Positions 9,088-18,919 of a DNA stretch of 50,794 bases are shown here, piece by piece. This stretch comes from Tritrichomonas foetus (Eukaryota > Parabasalia > Tritrichomonadida > Tritrichomonadidae). A program made the translations under genes and the position numbers. The stretch lies in NCBI GenBank assembly GCA_001839685.1, contig MLAK01000772.1:3352-54145 (forward strand), in the 5' to 3' direction. How positions within the stretch are numbered: the stretch's first letter is position 1; every line of letters starts with the position of its first letter. The notes beneath the pieces are model-generated. The model ran no database searches. It had not been told where the DNA came from and saw only the letters and a program-made list of their open reading frames with translations.

Positions 9088-12000
9088 ATGGGAAATTCTT
9101 TTTCTAAAACTGAAGAGATTTCCTTTTGCTTGTGGAAATGTATTACTGAAAAATATATTCATACTCATTTATCAATCCCGTCGGGAAACAATAGACACCA
9201 ACAATCCTATTTGATTCCTCCATCACTACTTCAACAATTATTGATGACAAATGAAGATTTGATTCAAAATAATAAAGATGATATAATAGAATACTTAATT
9301 GGATTTTCTGAGGATTCCAAAAAAATGAAAAAATATCAAAAGTGGATTCAAATTGTTCAAAAATGTCACTATTTGGCCCAATTAAGGATAAACAGCTTTT
9401 CGTTAGGTTCTTTTAAGGAACTAATTCCAAAAAATATTTTTGAACAAATCAACCCAAATTTTTCATGTGAAATATGTACAATATTATATCAAAATCTGAT
9501 TAATCCTGGCTCTGTTGATAATGAAATCCAGCAATATATCAACATATTAAAGCCACTTCCACAATTCTCTGTTTTTTCACATCCGTCTAATGAAACTTTA
9601 ATAAATCTATCTGCATTTTCTGGAATTGTGACTTTAAATTCAATAAATTTGCGTGGAATGTGTACAAATGGATATTATCTATTCTTATTGAGTAGTGAAA
9701 ATATGGTATCTGCTTACCCAATCCTTGAAAACGGAAGTCTTTTATCACCAATTACAAACAAATTAAATATTCCTGATGATTCAAATGCTTCAATCACTGC
9801 TTCTATCAATTCATTAATTGTAACATCATTTAAACAACAGTATTTCTATGATCTTAATAAAATTGTTCATTCCTTCGATGGGACAATTGATTATATAGCA
9901 AATCGTTCTCATAAATTTGACAATATTATCATTTCTGATGGAATAGTTGATGTAATTATCGATCATGAATTCAATGTTTTAATACTCTCAACTTCTAATC
10001 ACAAAAATAACACTCAGAATAATAATGATAATTATAAAAAGGTTCATAGAGTCAAGCTTTGTCAAGGAGATGCTCAAGTGAATGACTTTGCACGCAATGT
10101 ATTATCAGAATCACTTTTTACTTGTCCAGCCGAAACAAATGGCGTTTTTCTTTCTTTTTATCTTCGAGTTGATAATTTGCATATGTTATGTAGGCAATTT
10201 TCCTTAATTACTGGAAAGCATGTTGCTGATAAAACCTTTGAATTTCCATATAATATTATATCCATGTCTTATGATGGAATTAATAAACAACATTTGATTG
10301 CACTTAATGAAAATGGTCGATTCGTAATTCATTCGTATTCATCATCAAGTTGCATAAATCCTTATTTATTTGGATTTCAAAATGTTTTCGAAAACATAAT
10401 TGTTGATGAAAACAATAATTCTTCATTTTTCCAATTGTTATGCTTAATTTCTCAATACTCATTTAGTTCCATTACAGAGAATAACTTTTCTTTGTTTTTA
10501 TTTCCAAATTCTGCTTCAATAATAACATATATTTCAATGGTTACCAGTTTATTATCAATTTATGACGATTTTGATGAATCTTCTTTCTCCTTTTATTATA
10601 ATGCTATTCAAATACTCGTAATAATGATCACTGAAAATGTGCGTTACTTTTTATCGAAAAATGATATTTTAAAAGAGAGAATTCTCATGAATATTACTGA
10701 GCTTTTATATAAATTATCAAATATGAAAAACCCAATTTTTGAATTTGTACTAATTCCTTTTATTTTCACAATGATTTTGAATTATTTAACATTTAATGAC
10801 CAAATCTTATGCTTGTTAGACAAAATCTTGCACAATCCAAATACAGTACTGGTTTTGTATATAATAAGGCAAGCTTCAAATTGCCAATCATTTGTTTCGA
10901 TTCATAATGTCGAAAGAAACTACTTGTTTGATAAATACATAAAATCACTCCCTGATTCAATTAATCCATTAATTTTAGCGTTCTTAATATCAATGCAGAA
11001 ATCATTTATTAAAGAAGTTTTAGTATCTTTGCAAAAAGATGAATTTTCTTCAATTACTTTATTTTCTAAAGATACCAAAAAAGATCAATCATTAGAAGCA
11101 TTTGCAAATTATTTGACGTTTTTAATTGACAAATTTTTACCTTTAATTATGCTTAATCTTGAATACAATGAATTAAGGGAAGCACCCGTTTTTATATTAT
11201 TTGATAACTTTTTGATGTTGATTGCAGGACTATCTAATTTTCATGGAATTGCTCAAATTGTAAACCCACTTCTTCACATTGTTCCATCGGCGATTAAAGA
11301 TAAATTTAATACAAGAGGATCTTCAATAATTGCAACTAAAATAGGAATTGTATCAGGTGCTTTTTCATCAACTTTGTTAAAAGGTGGTGATTTTTCATCA
11401 TTTGAAGATAAATATAAATGGCTAATTTGGCCAAATATTTATTTAGTTGAAAAAAGCAATATACAAGAATATTTATTGAGCGATAATATAGAAATGTATA
11501 GTTTAGAAACACAAAAATTTCTGAATAACAGTGATACAATAATGAATTATATATATGGAAAATGGAAACCAGCAATAAATAGAAACATTAAGGAGCCATT
11601 TCTCACAATTGATAAATTCTTTCTTGCTACCCTACTGAAACATACAAATAAGTATCATCTCATTGAAAACTATAATACATCCATCCCAGAAATGCGATCA
11701 TTACTTGAACAAATGGCACGCGTGAGAAATACAGCTAGACAATTTCTACAAGAAGGAAAATCGATTGATGATATGATTCTTAAATGCAAAATTCTTCTAA
11801 AAATGAAATCAAATGTGATAGATGACAACAAGACTGCAAAATTAATTAGTGATTTCATGGTGTCTAAAGATACATCATATTCCATTATTAATTTTATTGC
11901 GAATCAAAAAAATAGACTTGTTTTAACAAATATTGGTTTTAATATAGTTGAATCTAAATATAATAATCAAGAAAATCCTTATTTTATTGAAAGTTTTTCC

Positions 12001-15000
12001 GTATTGTTATCAACAATCGATAATTTTGATGGATTATCGACTATTTTAAGATATGATACAGATAAAAAATCCACGAATAGTATTTTTGCCTTTCTGAAAA
12101 AAGTTGTGAAAAGTGATTCCAAATTTTTATTATTAATAGCGCATAAATTACTTAAAGGTGGCGCTATTCCTGATGAATTGATAGGGGATATTGTTCAAAA
12201 TTTATTACCTAAGGCACAATATGACCCTAAAATGTTCGCTCTTGTTTTTGAAAGAGTTGGTTATGTAACTAAATATTTGGCGCAACAATTTGATTTTGAA
12301 AATATGACGGACAAAGATTGGTTCTTTTTAAGTGATGCCTTCCGTCGAATAAAATGCCCACATGATTTATATCTCAAAATAGTTTCTTATTTCTATAATT
12401 GTCCAATTAACAAATTACATATGATATCACTCTGTATTTATAGAGCAATAATTAATTTAAATTTAGATCAACATTCTGAAAAGGAAATCATCAAAAAGAA
12501 CTTTCTATTTTTATTGAAATCACTTGGCGATTTTATTATTGATTCTAATAATATCGAAAGATCATCTTACATCATTTGCATACTTCGTAAAATTTTATGC
12601 ATTTCTAATGATGTATCCTTTTATCTATGTGAAATAATCAACTCTATTAAACCAGAAACTGCTACAGATTCGGACATTTGTGCAGTCTTTTCAATTCTTG
12701 GTGGATTTTTAGATATTGTCAAACCATATAGTCAAATAATTTTTTCTAAGATATCTGAAGGGAAAGAATCAAACAAAATCAATAATGAAACCCTCGATGA
12801 TTCTCATTTCATAAGCAATGAAATCAAATTTTTGCATGGAATCCTTTTAGATAACAATTGTGCAATCGAGTTTCCAATTGGATGTGAATCAAAAGTTTTC
12901 GAAATAAATTCAGAAAATGTTTTCTTAGATTCACAAGGATTGAATAATCAATTTAATCCTTTAACTTTCCCAAATTATGAATATGTTTGTGATTTCTTTG
13001 ATAGAGCAACTGCTAGTTTTAATTCGAGAATGGGTTTAACTTATCTGAATTCTCTTTCAAATTATCTTCGTGAACCATCATTTATAGAAAACATTTCACC
13101 ATCATTTATTGAAAAAATTATGAAAAAGTTACAATTTACTATAAGCCCATTAGGATCATTCGAAGACAATAAACAACTTCTCTTTAATCTAATGTGCAAA
13201 CCAGAATTTCCGACTCAAAATGAATTTAGTAAAATGATATCACTTGAAAGTCCTGTAATATCATTTATCTCCCCTGTTTTATCAAATAAATCACCAATAG
13301 AAATTAATTTTGCATGTGACCATGATTTTGAAGGATATCTCGGTCTAGTGAGTGAAACATGCTCAAAATATAATAATTACTTTGTTGTAAACATTCCAAC
13401 AATGATGATTTATCCAAATGTTAAAAGAATTGAGGGACTTAAAATCAAAGATAATAATATCACATTTACCATAGATCCAGTAAAAAGAGAGATTATTTTA
13501 GGTAAGCATAAAATCAACTTTTTGAATTTAGGCGTAGATATTCCTATTAGGGCTTTTATTGGGGTTTTACCACCAGTGAACGTAATAGATATTGTTGTTA
13601 AGAATCAACAGAATGTGTTAATTCCCAATTTTGAACCTTGTATTTCTCCTTGGCCACCGTTATTAAAGAACCAACAAGTCCTCTTGAAATATCCAGAATG
13701 GGTCAATAAAAACTTGAAAGATAGTAAGTCGTTACTAAATGTCATTGATCAGCTACCAAAATTCGATTCTATTGAATTAAACAACCCATGTAATAGGAAT
13801 TATTTTTTTGCAAGACCAATGTCAATGCCTATTAACAGTTTTGAAGCACATCAAATGTCATTGCCAATGAAGCAATTTGGTCTCAAAATACTTTTTGGGC
13901 AATTATCATCGCAAATTTCTATGATAATCATTATGAGATTAATAAATCATGGATTTGTGAATTTCATAAAGTCACCTATCAGAATTCATTCGTTACTTCT
14001 TTGTGCATTAGAAACATTCGATATTGAATGCTTTGAAAACAATACCTTTCCTTTCTATCTGGAAAATTCTTTATATAATGATTGCGCCAATTCAAGCACT
14101 ATTGATACAAATCTTAGAAATGAATGCTTTTCATGTCTTGAAATAGTTAAGACACATCATTCATTTAAGAAAGAAATTGAAAATTACATTGAATGGATGA
14201 TGAATCAGCCAAATACTCATTGCTCTGGTATTTGTTATGATCAAAATCCTTTGGAAATTATTAAGCCGCCTATAGTTGATGCAATCTTGATTTCTTCTTC
14301 CAATCTCAAAAATTTAAATGATAATTATATTCGTGTTAATAATCATCCTAAATCACTTCCTTATAATATTACAGAAGAAAGGAGTATGATAAAATGTAAG
14401 AAACACGACAGAATTTCTTGTCTGAATATATCATTTTCAAATAATGACTGGATTCTTGGAACTGATTTTGAGTTGCTTATTTTATTAAAACAATATATGA
14501 ATTATTTCCCGCATCAGCGACCATCGTTTATCCGTCGAATATATATGGAACTAATTTTAATTCAATCACCTTTTGTGTATTGTTACATTCCTGAGATTTT
14601 ACTAAATTTCACTCAAGAGTTTTTATCTCCTTTAGAAGTTGAAACCAAATATGTAAATTGTTTGTTACTTCTTGGCGGATTTATTAAAAAATATAACGTA
14701 AGTCAGCAAATATCAACTTTCTTTTATCACGAAAAAAGGAACTTATTATCAACAACTTCGACACTTTTAGCACCTTATTTTCCCGAATTTAATATCAACT
14801 ATGGAAAACCATTTCAAAATAATGAAAGTACTTTTCAAAAGAATATTTCCATTTCAATTCCATCATTAGATATTAAAACTCCAATTGATGATGTGATCAG
14901 TCTCGTCTTTCTTTATCGATCATTTATGATTGAACGTGATGATATTATTGGTTTTCCATTTTGGGAAGTGTTACCTATTTGGATTGCTTTTAATATTTCC

Positions 15001-16845
15001 GGATTTATCCCCGATTCTGAAGAAGAAAAACCAAAAGTTATCAAAAAAGTCAATTTTGCTGATAACAACAAGGAGAAAGGTGAAATAAATAATGTGATCA
15101 TTATTGATAATCCATCTGAGCTTCCATTAATAGTTACAATATCTCTTGATTGTAAAATTTCACCTGATTCATTATTATTAATATCAACAACTCCAGATTT
15201 CTCAAATCCAACAATCATAGATTCCCAACATATTTCTAATTCTTTCCAGACTAAATCCAAAATTCTTTATATCTCTCAGATAGATATTCCTAAAGAACTA
15301 GAACAAAGAAATATTGATATTAGAGTTATGAAGAAGACAATTGATCCAGAATCCAAAAATTTTATGTTTAATCCATTTGATTTACATGATGCATTTCTTG
15401 AAGAGATCACGATATTTATTAAAAAGTGGAAATCTAATCATACAGAAGAACTTCTTTCCATAATCCCACACTACATGTTTAATCAACCCCAATTTGAAGT
15501 TCTAAAAGAATGTGTTCTTTCTTCTCAACTTCGAAATATTTTCCCAACTAGAATCGTTTTACTTGTTACTTTTGTTCTTTTTAGAATAAACTATTTTTAT
15601 AAACATTTTCAAGATCAAATACCAGGTTCTTTTTGGTCATCTGTAAGAAATTTGATATCATCTGAAGAAGCAGCTGGTGAATTCGTCCAAGCAATTTCAA
15701 TAAGCTACTTGCCACCACCATCTTTATACTTTAATCGACATGAAGCTCGAAGGATTATTGTTGATGGTTATGGAAACCAATCCAATACCATAATTGCACA
15801 ATTTTCGAGACAAATTTATTATAAATTTGCTATGAATCTTCGTTGTAAAAATAGGCCTTGGACTGTTAAATTTTATGGTGAAAGTGCAATTGATGCTGGA
15901 GGACCAGCTTTTGAATTGTTTTCTGAAATATCATCTTCAATATTTGAACCAACATCTAAGTTATTTATTCCAGTTCCAAACTCTATCTATAAATGCGGAA
16001 CATTTCGTGATACTTTTGTTCCATTTACTAATCTTGGATTTATAGCATGCCGCCAATATTATTCTATTGGTGTTTTTATTGGAATTGTAATACGAACAGG
16101 AATATCACAAGCTCTTCCATTCGCTCCACTTATTTGGAAGTTTTTGGCAAAAGAAAAGATCACAGAAAATGATGTATTTTTAGTTGATGATAAACTTAAG
16201 ATATTTGTTGAAAGGATTCGGAAAGCTAAAAATGATCCAAACTTCGAAGAAAAGTTTAAATTAACGTGGACAGTTGAGGATTGGGATGGATCTTTAGTCA
16301 AAGTTTCTAGATTTGAGAATATTCAATTTGTGAAAGGCTCACAAGTTGAAATGTATATTTCTGAGTGTATTAAAAAAAGAATAGAATCTCTTTATCCTCA
16401 TTTAGAAAGAATTAGGAACGGATTCTATGATAACATTGGATTTCAAAATCATAGATTTATGACTTCTAATATATTATCTCTCTTAGCACAAGGATCAAAT
16501 ATCATTACTACTGATCAACTCAGAAATATTACATTTTTTGATTATTCAATTCCTGTTAATACTCCAGGATATGAGAATTTTTGGATTGCCATAGAAATGA
16601 TGACTAATAATCAACGATCTCTTTTCCTAAAATTTGTTACAACACTTACACGCTTGCCAAATCCAGCTATAAACCCTGATTTTAAGATTTCTGTAACTTT
16701 AAAGAGAGACTCCACAGATATGATGCTTCCATCTGCATCGACATGCTTTAATAAGTTGTATTTGCCTGCTTATTCAACATCTCAAATTGCATATAAAAAG
16801 ATAACTTTGGCGATAGAAAACTGTCAGACAATGGAAAATTCTTGA
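9088..16845 (+). CDS. Giant HECT-domain E3 ubiquitin ligase, predicted N-myristoylated
   Basis: 2585 residues from the ATG at 9088 (an in-frame TTG at 9049 is not used). The C-terminal ~350 residues form a HECT domain: FYGESAIDAGGPAFELF near 2250, YYSIGVFIGIVIRTGISQALPF near 2330, and a catalytic loop ASTCFNKLYLPAYST, placing the thioester Cys at residue 2553 (codon 16744-16746), 32 residues before the end. The long N-terminal part is helical-repeat-like with a beta-rich segment around 1450-1530 that could be a SPRY-type fold (unsure). The N-terminus reads MGNSFSKT, a good N-myristoylation signal (Gly2, Ser6, Lys7), which would tether the ligase to membranes. Very large HECT ligases are usual in trichomonads; substrate unknown. 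Confidence 0.88.
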   Translation: MGNSFSKTEEISFCLWKCITEKYIHTHLSIPSGNNRHQQSYLIPPSLLQQLLMTNEDLIQNNKDDIIEYLIGFSEDSKKMKKYQKWIQIVQKCHYLAQLRINSFSLGSFKELIPKNIFEQINPNFSCEICTILYQNLINPGSVDNEIQQYINILKPLPQFSVFSHPSNETLINLSAFSGIVTLNSINLRGMCTNGYYLFLLSSENMVSAYPILENGSLLSPITNKLNIPDDSNASITASINSLIVTSFKQQYFYDLNKIVHSFDGTIDYIANRSHKFDNIIISDGIVDVIIDHEFNVLILSTSNHKNNTQNNNDNYKKVHRVKLCQGDAQVNDFARNVLSESLFTCPAETNGVFLSFYLRVDNLHMLCRQFSLITGKHVADKTFEFPYNIISMSYDGINKQHLIALNENGRFVIHSYSSSSCINPYLFGFQNVFENIIVDENNNSSFFQLLCLISQYSFSSITENNFSLFLFPNSASIITYISMVTSLLSIYDDFDESSFSFYYNAIQILVIMITENVRYFLSKNDILKERILMNITELLYKLSNMKNPIFEFVLIPFIFTMILNYLTFNDQILCLLDKILHNPNTVLVLYIIRQASNCQSFVSIHNVERNYLFDKYIKSLPDSINPLILAFLISMQKSFIKEVLVSLQKDEFSSITLFSKDTKKDQSLEAFANYLTFLIDKFLPLIMLNLEYNELREAPVFILFDNFLMLIAGLSNFHGIAQIVNPLLHIVPSAIKDKFNTRGSSIIATKIGIVSGAFSSTLLKGGDFSSFEDKYKWLIWPNIYLVEKSNIQEYLLSDNIEMYSLETQKFLNNSDTIMNYIYGKWKPAINRNIKEPFLTIDKFFLATLLKHTNKYHLIENYNTSIPEMRSLLEQMARVRNTARQFLQEGKSIDDMILKCKILLKMKSNVIDDNKTAKLISDFMVSKDTSYSIINFIANQKNRLVLTNIGFNIVESKYNNQENPYFIESFSVLLSTIDNFDGLSTILRYDTDKKSTNSIFAFLKKVVKSDSKFLLLIAHKLLKGGAIPDELIGDIVQNLLPKAQYDPKMFALVFERVGYVTKYLAQQFDFENMTDKDWFFLSDAFRRIKCPHDLYLKIVSYFYNCPINKLHMISLCIYRAIINLNLDQHSEKEIIKKNFLFLLKSLGDFIIDSNNIERSSYIICILRKILCISNDVSFYLCEIINSIKPETATDSDICAVFSILGGFLDIVKPYSQIIFSKISEGKESNKINNETLDDSHFISNEIKFLHGILLDNNCAIEFPIGCESKVFEINSENVFLDSQGLNNQFNPLTFPNYEYVCDFFDRATASFNSRMGLTYLNSLSNYLREPSFIENISPSFIEKIMKKLQFTISPLGSFEDNKQLLFNLMCKPEFPTQNEFSKMISLESPVISFISPVLSNKSPIEINFACDHDFEGYLGLVSETCSKYNNYFVVNIPTMMIYPNVKRIEGLKIKDNNITFTIDPVKREIILGKHKINFLNLGVDIPIRAFIGVLPPVNVIDIVVKNQQNVLIPNFEPCISPWPPLLKNQQVLLKYPEWVNKNLKDSKSLLNVIDQLPKFDSIELNNPCNRNYFFARPMSMPINSFEAHQMSLPMKQFGLKILFGQLSSQISMIIIMRLINHGFVNFIKSPIRIHSLLLCALETFDIECFENNTFPFYLENSLYNDCANSSTIDTNLRNECFSCLEIVKTHHSFKKEIENYIEWMMNQPNTHCSGICYDQNPLEIIKPPIVDAILISSSNLKNLNDNYIRVNNHPKSLPYNITEERSMIKCKKHDRISCLNISFSNNDWILGTDFELLILLKQYMNYFPHQRPSFIRRIYMELILIQSPFVYCYIPEILLNFTQEFLSPLEVETKYVNCLLLLGGFIKKYNVSQQISTFFYHEKRNLLSTTSTLLAPYFPEFNINYGKPFQNNESTFQKNISISIPSLDIKTPIDDVISLVFLYRSFMIERDDIIGFPFWEVLPIWIAFNISGFIPDSEEEKPKVIKKVNFADNNKEKGEINNVIIIDNPSELPLIVTISLDCKISPDSLLLISTTPDFSNPTIIDSQHISNSFQTKSKILYISQIDIPKELEQRNIDIRVMKKTIDPESKNFMFNPFDLHDAFLEEITIFIKKWKSNHTEELLSIIPHYMFNQPQFEVLKECVLSSQLRNIFPTRIVLLVTFVLFRINYFYKHFQDQIPGSFWSSVRNLISSEEAAGEFVQAISISYLPPPSLYFNRHEARRIIVDGYGNQSNTIIAQFSRQIYYKFAMNLRCKNRPWTVKFYGESAIDAGGPAFELFSEISSSIFEPTSKLFIPVPNSIYKCGTFRDTFVPFTNLGFIACRQYYSIGVFIGIVIRTGISQALPFAPLIWKFLAKEKITENDVFLVDDKLKIFVERIRKAKNDPNFEEKFKLTWTVEDWDGSLVKVSRFENIQFVKGSQVEMYISECIKKRIESLYPHLERIRNGFYDNIGFQNHRFMTSNILSLLAQGSNIITTDQLRNITFFDYSIPVNTPGYENFWIAIEMMTNNQRSLFLKFVTTLTRLPNPAINPDFKISVTLKRDSTDMMLPSASTCFNKLYLPAYSTSQIAYKKITLAIENCQTMENS

Positions 16846-16976
16846 TGAGTGAACACAAATCACAGTTAAAACTCTAATTTTTTCGACGGTATTGGTTTTG
16901 ATTTTGTTAAATGGCAATGTTTTTTAATGTAATAATATTTTTGTGTTATAATCTTTTTTCTGCTATAATGTTTTAT

Positions 16977-17119
16977 TATGCAATACTAGTTAGTATCCAA
17001 TAATAGTCAATATGCAATGATAGTTAATATGCAATGATAGTTAGTATGCAATGATAGTTAATATGCAGTGATAGTTAATATGCAATGATAGTTAATATGC
17101 AATGATAGTTAATATGCAA
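16977..17119 (+). repeat. 17-bp tandem repeat, about 8.4 copies
   Basis: Consensus TATGCAATGATAGTTAA, repeated head to tail from 16977. The two leftmost copies are diverged (ACTAGTTAG and CCAATAATAGTC variants), copies 3-8 are nearly identical, and a ninth is cut after TATGCAATA. It lies between the ends of two convergent genes (HECT and TPR/TM), so it may fall in a 3' UTR or serve no function. Confidence 0.9.
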
Positions 17120-17215
17120 TAAAATAAAGAGAATAGAATGTTTAGAAGAGATTTAAAGATTTTATTGAACTATATAAAAAAATAAAAAAAAAAAAATAAA
17201 AATGTTGAATTTGAG

Positions 17216-18127
17216 TTAAAGTTCATTTCTCGCCTTCTTCATCTGCATTTCTTTTTCTTCGTGTTCCTTCTTCAACTTCTCAACCATTTCCTGGAACTGT
17301 TTCAGCTCTTCCTGCGACAAAGGTTTGTCATGCGCATGATTGTGCGAATGCGCGTGAGAGTGCTCGTTTTTATTTTGTGGGCCTTGGGCTTGTTTAGCCT
17401 TTTGTTTTTCGGCTGCTTGGTCACGCAGCTTTTTAAGTTCTCTTCCTGGGTCCAAATCATCAAAATTGAACGAATTGAGAGCAATGATTAAGAAAATTCC
17501 TAAAAACACAACAGCACCAATGGCGAGCTTAATTGGGTGATTGTTGATCCATTCAAGCGTTTGTTCCCATTTTGAGTTTTCAAGTTTTCTCTTCCTTTCT
17601 TCAATCATTTCAGTCAGCCTTTTCATATTTTCTTTTGCGATTTCTTCGTCCTGTTTCTTTTTCGCTTCGAGGAAAAGCTTCACGACTTCCTGCGGGTCCC
17701 TGGGCGGTGGCGCATCTTCTTTATTGAATGCATTATGCATCTCTTCAAATAATTCTTCTAATGTATGCTCTTCGAGATCTTTTCCGTCCGCTCCGTCTGT
17801 TGAATTTTCGTGCTCGTGGTTTGGTCTGTTCGCTGCCATGTATTCAAAGAAGTGGCGTTGGCAGACAAGGAAAGCGAGGGCCTTTTCGGGATCGTTTTTT
17901 TCTTTGTAGATTTCCGAGATTTTCCCGAGGGATAATGGGAGGAAGTGAAGCTCCAAATTTGTTCCAGGGTTGTTTCGAGAAATTTTTTCGAGTGATAAAC
18001 AAACGTCTTTATATTTATTGAGAGCGCGTTCGGGTTCTTTCCTAATTTGAAGAACTTGAGCGATTTTGAAGTTGTTTTCGATTGTAGATGAGTTAAAAAC
18101 ACTGGCAGTATCTTTAACTAAGGCCAT
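17216..18127 (-). CDS. TPR-like protein with one transmembrane segment and His-rich luminal or cytosolic tail
   Basis: 303 residues from the ATG at 18127 (an in-frame TTG 30 codons upstream is rejected). N-terminal half has two or three TPR-like helix pairs (FKIAQVLQIRKEPERALNKYKDV; LSLGKISEIYKEKNDPEKALAF, about 20-100). A charged helix (150-190) leads to a single hydrophobic segment at about 199-220 (KLAIGAVVFLGIFLIIALNSF). After it come a basic region, a His-rich run HSHAHSHNHAHD (about 253-264) that might bind metal, and a Q/E/K coiled coil to the C-terminus. No signal peptide is seen. A membrane-anchored TPR protein is supported; compartment and partner are unknown. Confidence 0.65.
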   Translation of the reverse strand: MALVKDTASVFNSSTIENNFKIAQVLQIRKEPERALNKYKDVCLSLEKISRNNPGTNLELHFLPLSLGKISEIYKEKNDPEKALAFLVCQRHFFEYMAANRPNHEHENSTDGADGKDLEEHTLEELFEEMHNAFNKEDAPPPRDPQEVVKLFLEAKKKQDEEIAKENMKRLTEMIEERKRKLENSKWEQTLEWINNHPIKLAIGAVVFLGIFLIIALNSFNFDDLDPGRELKKLRDQAAEKQKAKQAQGPQNKNEHSHAHSHNHAHDKPLSQEELKQFQEMVEKLKKEHEEKEMQMKKARNEL

Positions 18128-18132
18128 GAGAA

Positions 18133-18138
18133 TAATGA
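18133..18138 (-). promoter_or_regulatory. Initiator-like TCA element of TPR/TM gene
   Basis: TCATTA on the minus strand, ending at TCTC immediately before the ATG at 18127. Matches the trichomonad Inr pattern and supports the ATG chosen for this gene. Confidence 0.45.
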
Positions 18139-18271
18139 TAGAGTTATGAGTTAACGTGTAAATCTCAGAAAAAGTTACAACAGATATACGAAATTTGATT
18201 TCGACTATTTCGACCAATTGTGACAGTATATATTGTTTCTTTCATAGAAAGATATGTTTTATAAATCAGTT

Positions 18272-18345
18272 GCCTTCGTAGCTCAACCGGCTAGAGCATA
18301 AGACTCTTAATCTTGGGGTTGCGGGTTCGAGTCCCGCCGGAGGCT
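18272..18345 (+). tRNA. tRNA-Lys (anticodon CTT)
   Basis: A full cloverleaf is visible: acceptor GCCTTCG paired with CGGAGGC, D arm with A box TAGCTCAACCGG, anticodon stem AAGA/TCTT around loop CTCTTAA (anticodon CTT), and T arm GCGGG-TTCGAGT-CCCGC containing the B box. No intron. A run of six T starts a few bases downstream, a Pol III terminator. The base after the acceptor stem (discriminator, 18345) is T, whereas many eukaryotic tRNA-Lys have G. It sits between the divergently arranged TPR/TM and HMG-box genes. Confidence 0.96.
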
Positions 18346-18350
18346 GAACT

Positions 18351-18356
18351 TTTTTC
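18351..18356 (+). terminator. Pol III terminator of tRNA-Lys
   Basis: Six consecutive T residues six bases after the tRNA end, the standard RNA polymerase III stop signal. Confidence 0.8.
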
Positions 18357-18406
18357 CCCTTACTTTTTCTGATATTTTTCGTGCCAGATTTTTATTTTTG
18401 CCATTT

Positions 18407-18919
18407 ATGAATGCTCCTATTCAACCCGCATCTGGGAATTCATCCAATAATTCACAAGGAAACAATCCTTCAACTGAGTCAAATCCAACTTTAGCAACTG
18501 ATCCAGCTGCGACACCTCCATCTAACGTGGAGCCCTCAACCGAGGCTTTAAAAGAAGAAGATGCTAAAAAGGGCGAAGAACCCAAAGAAAAGAAAAAGAA
18601 TCCAATCAAGTTCGAACCTTATGTTTCACCGCCAAATCCCCTGCGTGGACTGAAATACATGCTCGAGCAGCGCCTCAAGAATGAGGGGGTTACTTACAAG
18701 AAGCGTGATAGCGAGAAGATGATTCTTATCTACCAGGAATGCGGCAAGAGGTGGCGCGAAATGACACCAGAAGAGCGCGAGAAGCAAAATAAAATTGCTG
18801 ATGAGCACGAAAACGATGAGCCGAAGGAAAAGGAGCCAATGCCTGATCTCGAAATACCATCATACACCTTCCAGGTAGACCCATCGAAGCCCCCCTTTTA
18901 TGGCTACCAAAGACAATGA
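18407..18919 (+). CDS. HMG-box-like protein
   Basis: 170 residues from the ATG at 18407. The N-terminal ~75 residues are low-complexity (N, S, P, T, then K/E-rich). Residues about 85-140 resemble an HMG box: a basic first helix, then KMILIYQECGKRWREMTPEEREKQNK, where GKRWREMTPEER matches the helix 2/helix 3 turn of HMG proteins. Likely a DNA-binding chromatin protein. Its TGA stop overlaps the ATG of the next ORF as ATGA (18916-18919). Just upstream of the stop is a six-C, four-T homopolymer pair (about 18890-18900), so the two frames may be one gene split by an indel or joined by frameshifting. Confidence 0.65.
   Translation: MNAPIQPASGNSSNNSQGNNPSTESNPTLATDPAATPPSNVEPSTEALKEEDAKKGEEPKEKKKNPIKFEPYVSPPNPLRGLKYMLEQRLKNEGVTYKKRDSEKMILIYQECGKRWREMTPEEREKQNKIADEHENDEPKEKEPMPDLEIPSYTFQVDPSKPPFYGYQRQ

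Noticed and set aside
16977..17119. CRISPR array
   Set aside because: The 17-bp units are directly adjacent with no unique spacers; eukaryotic context.
17541..18021. Plus-strand open frames opposite the TPR/TM gene
   Set aside because: Mirror the minus-strand coding sequence; Ser/Phe/Cys-rich composition typical of antisense frames.
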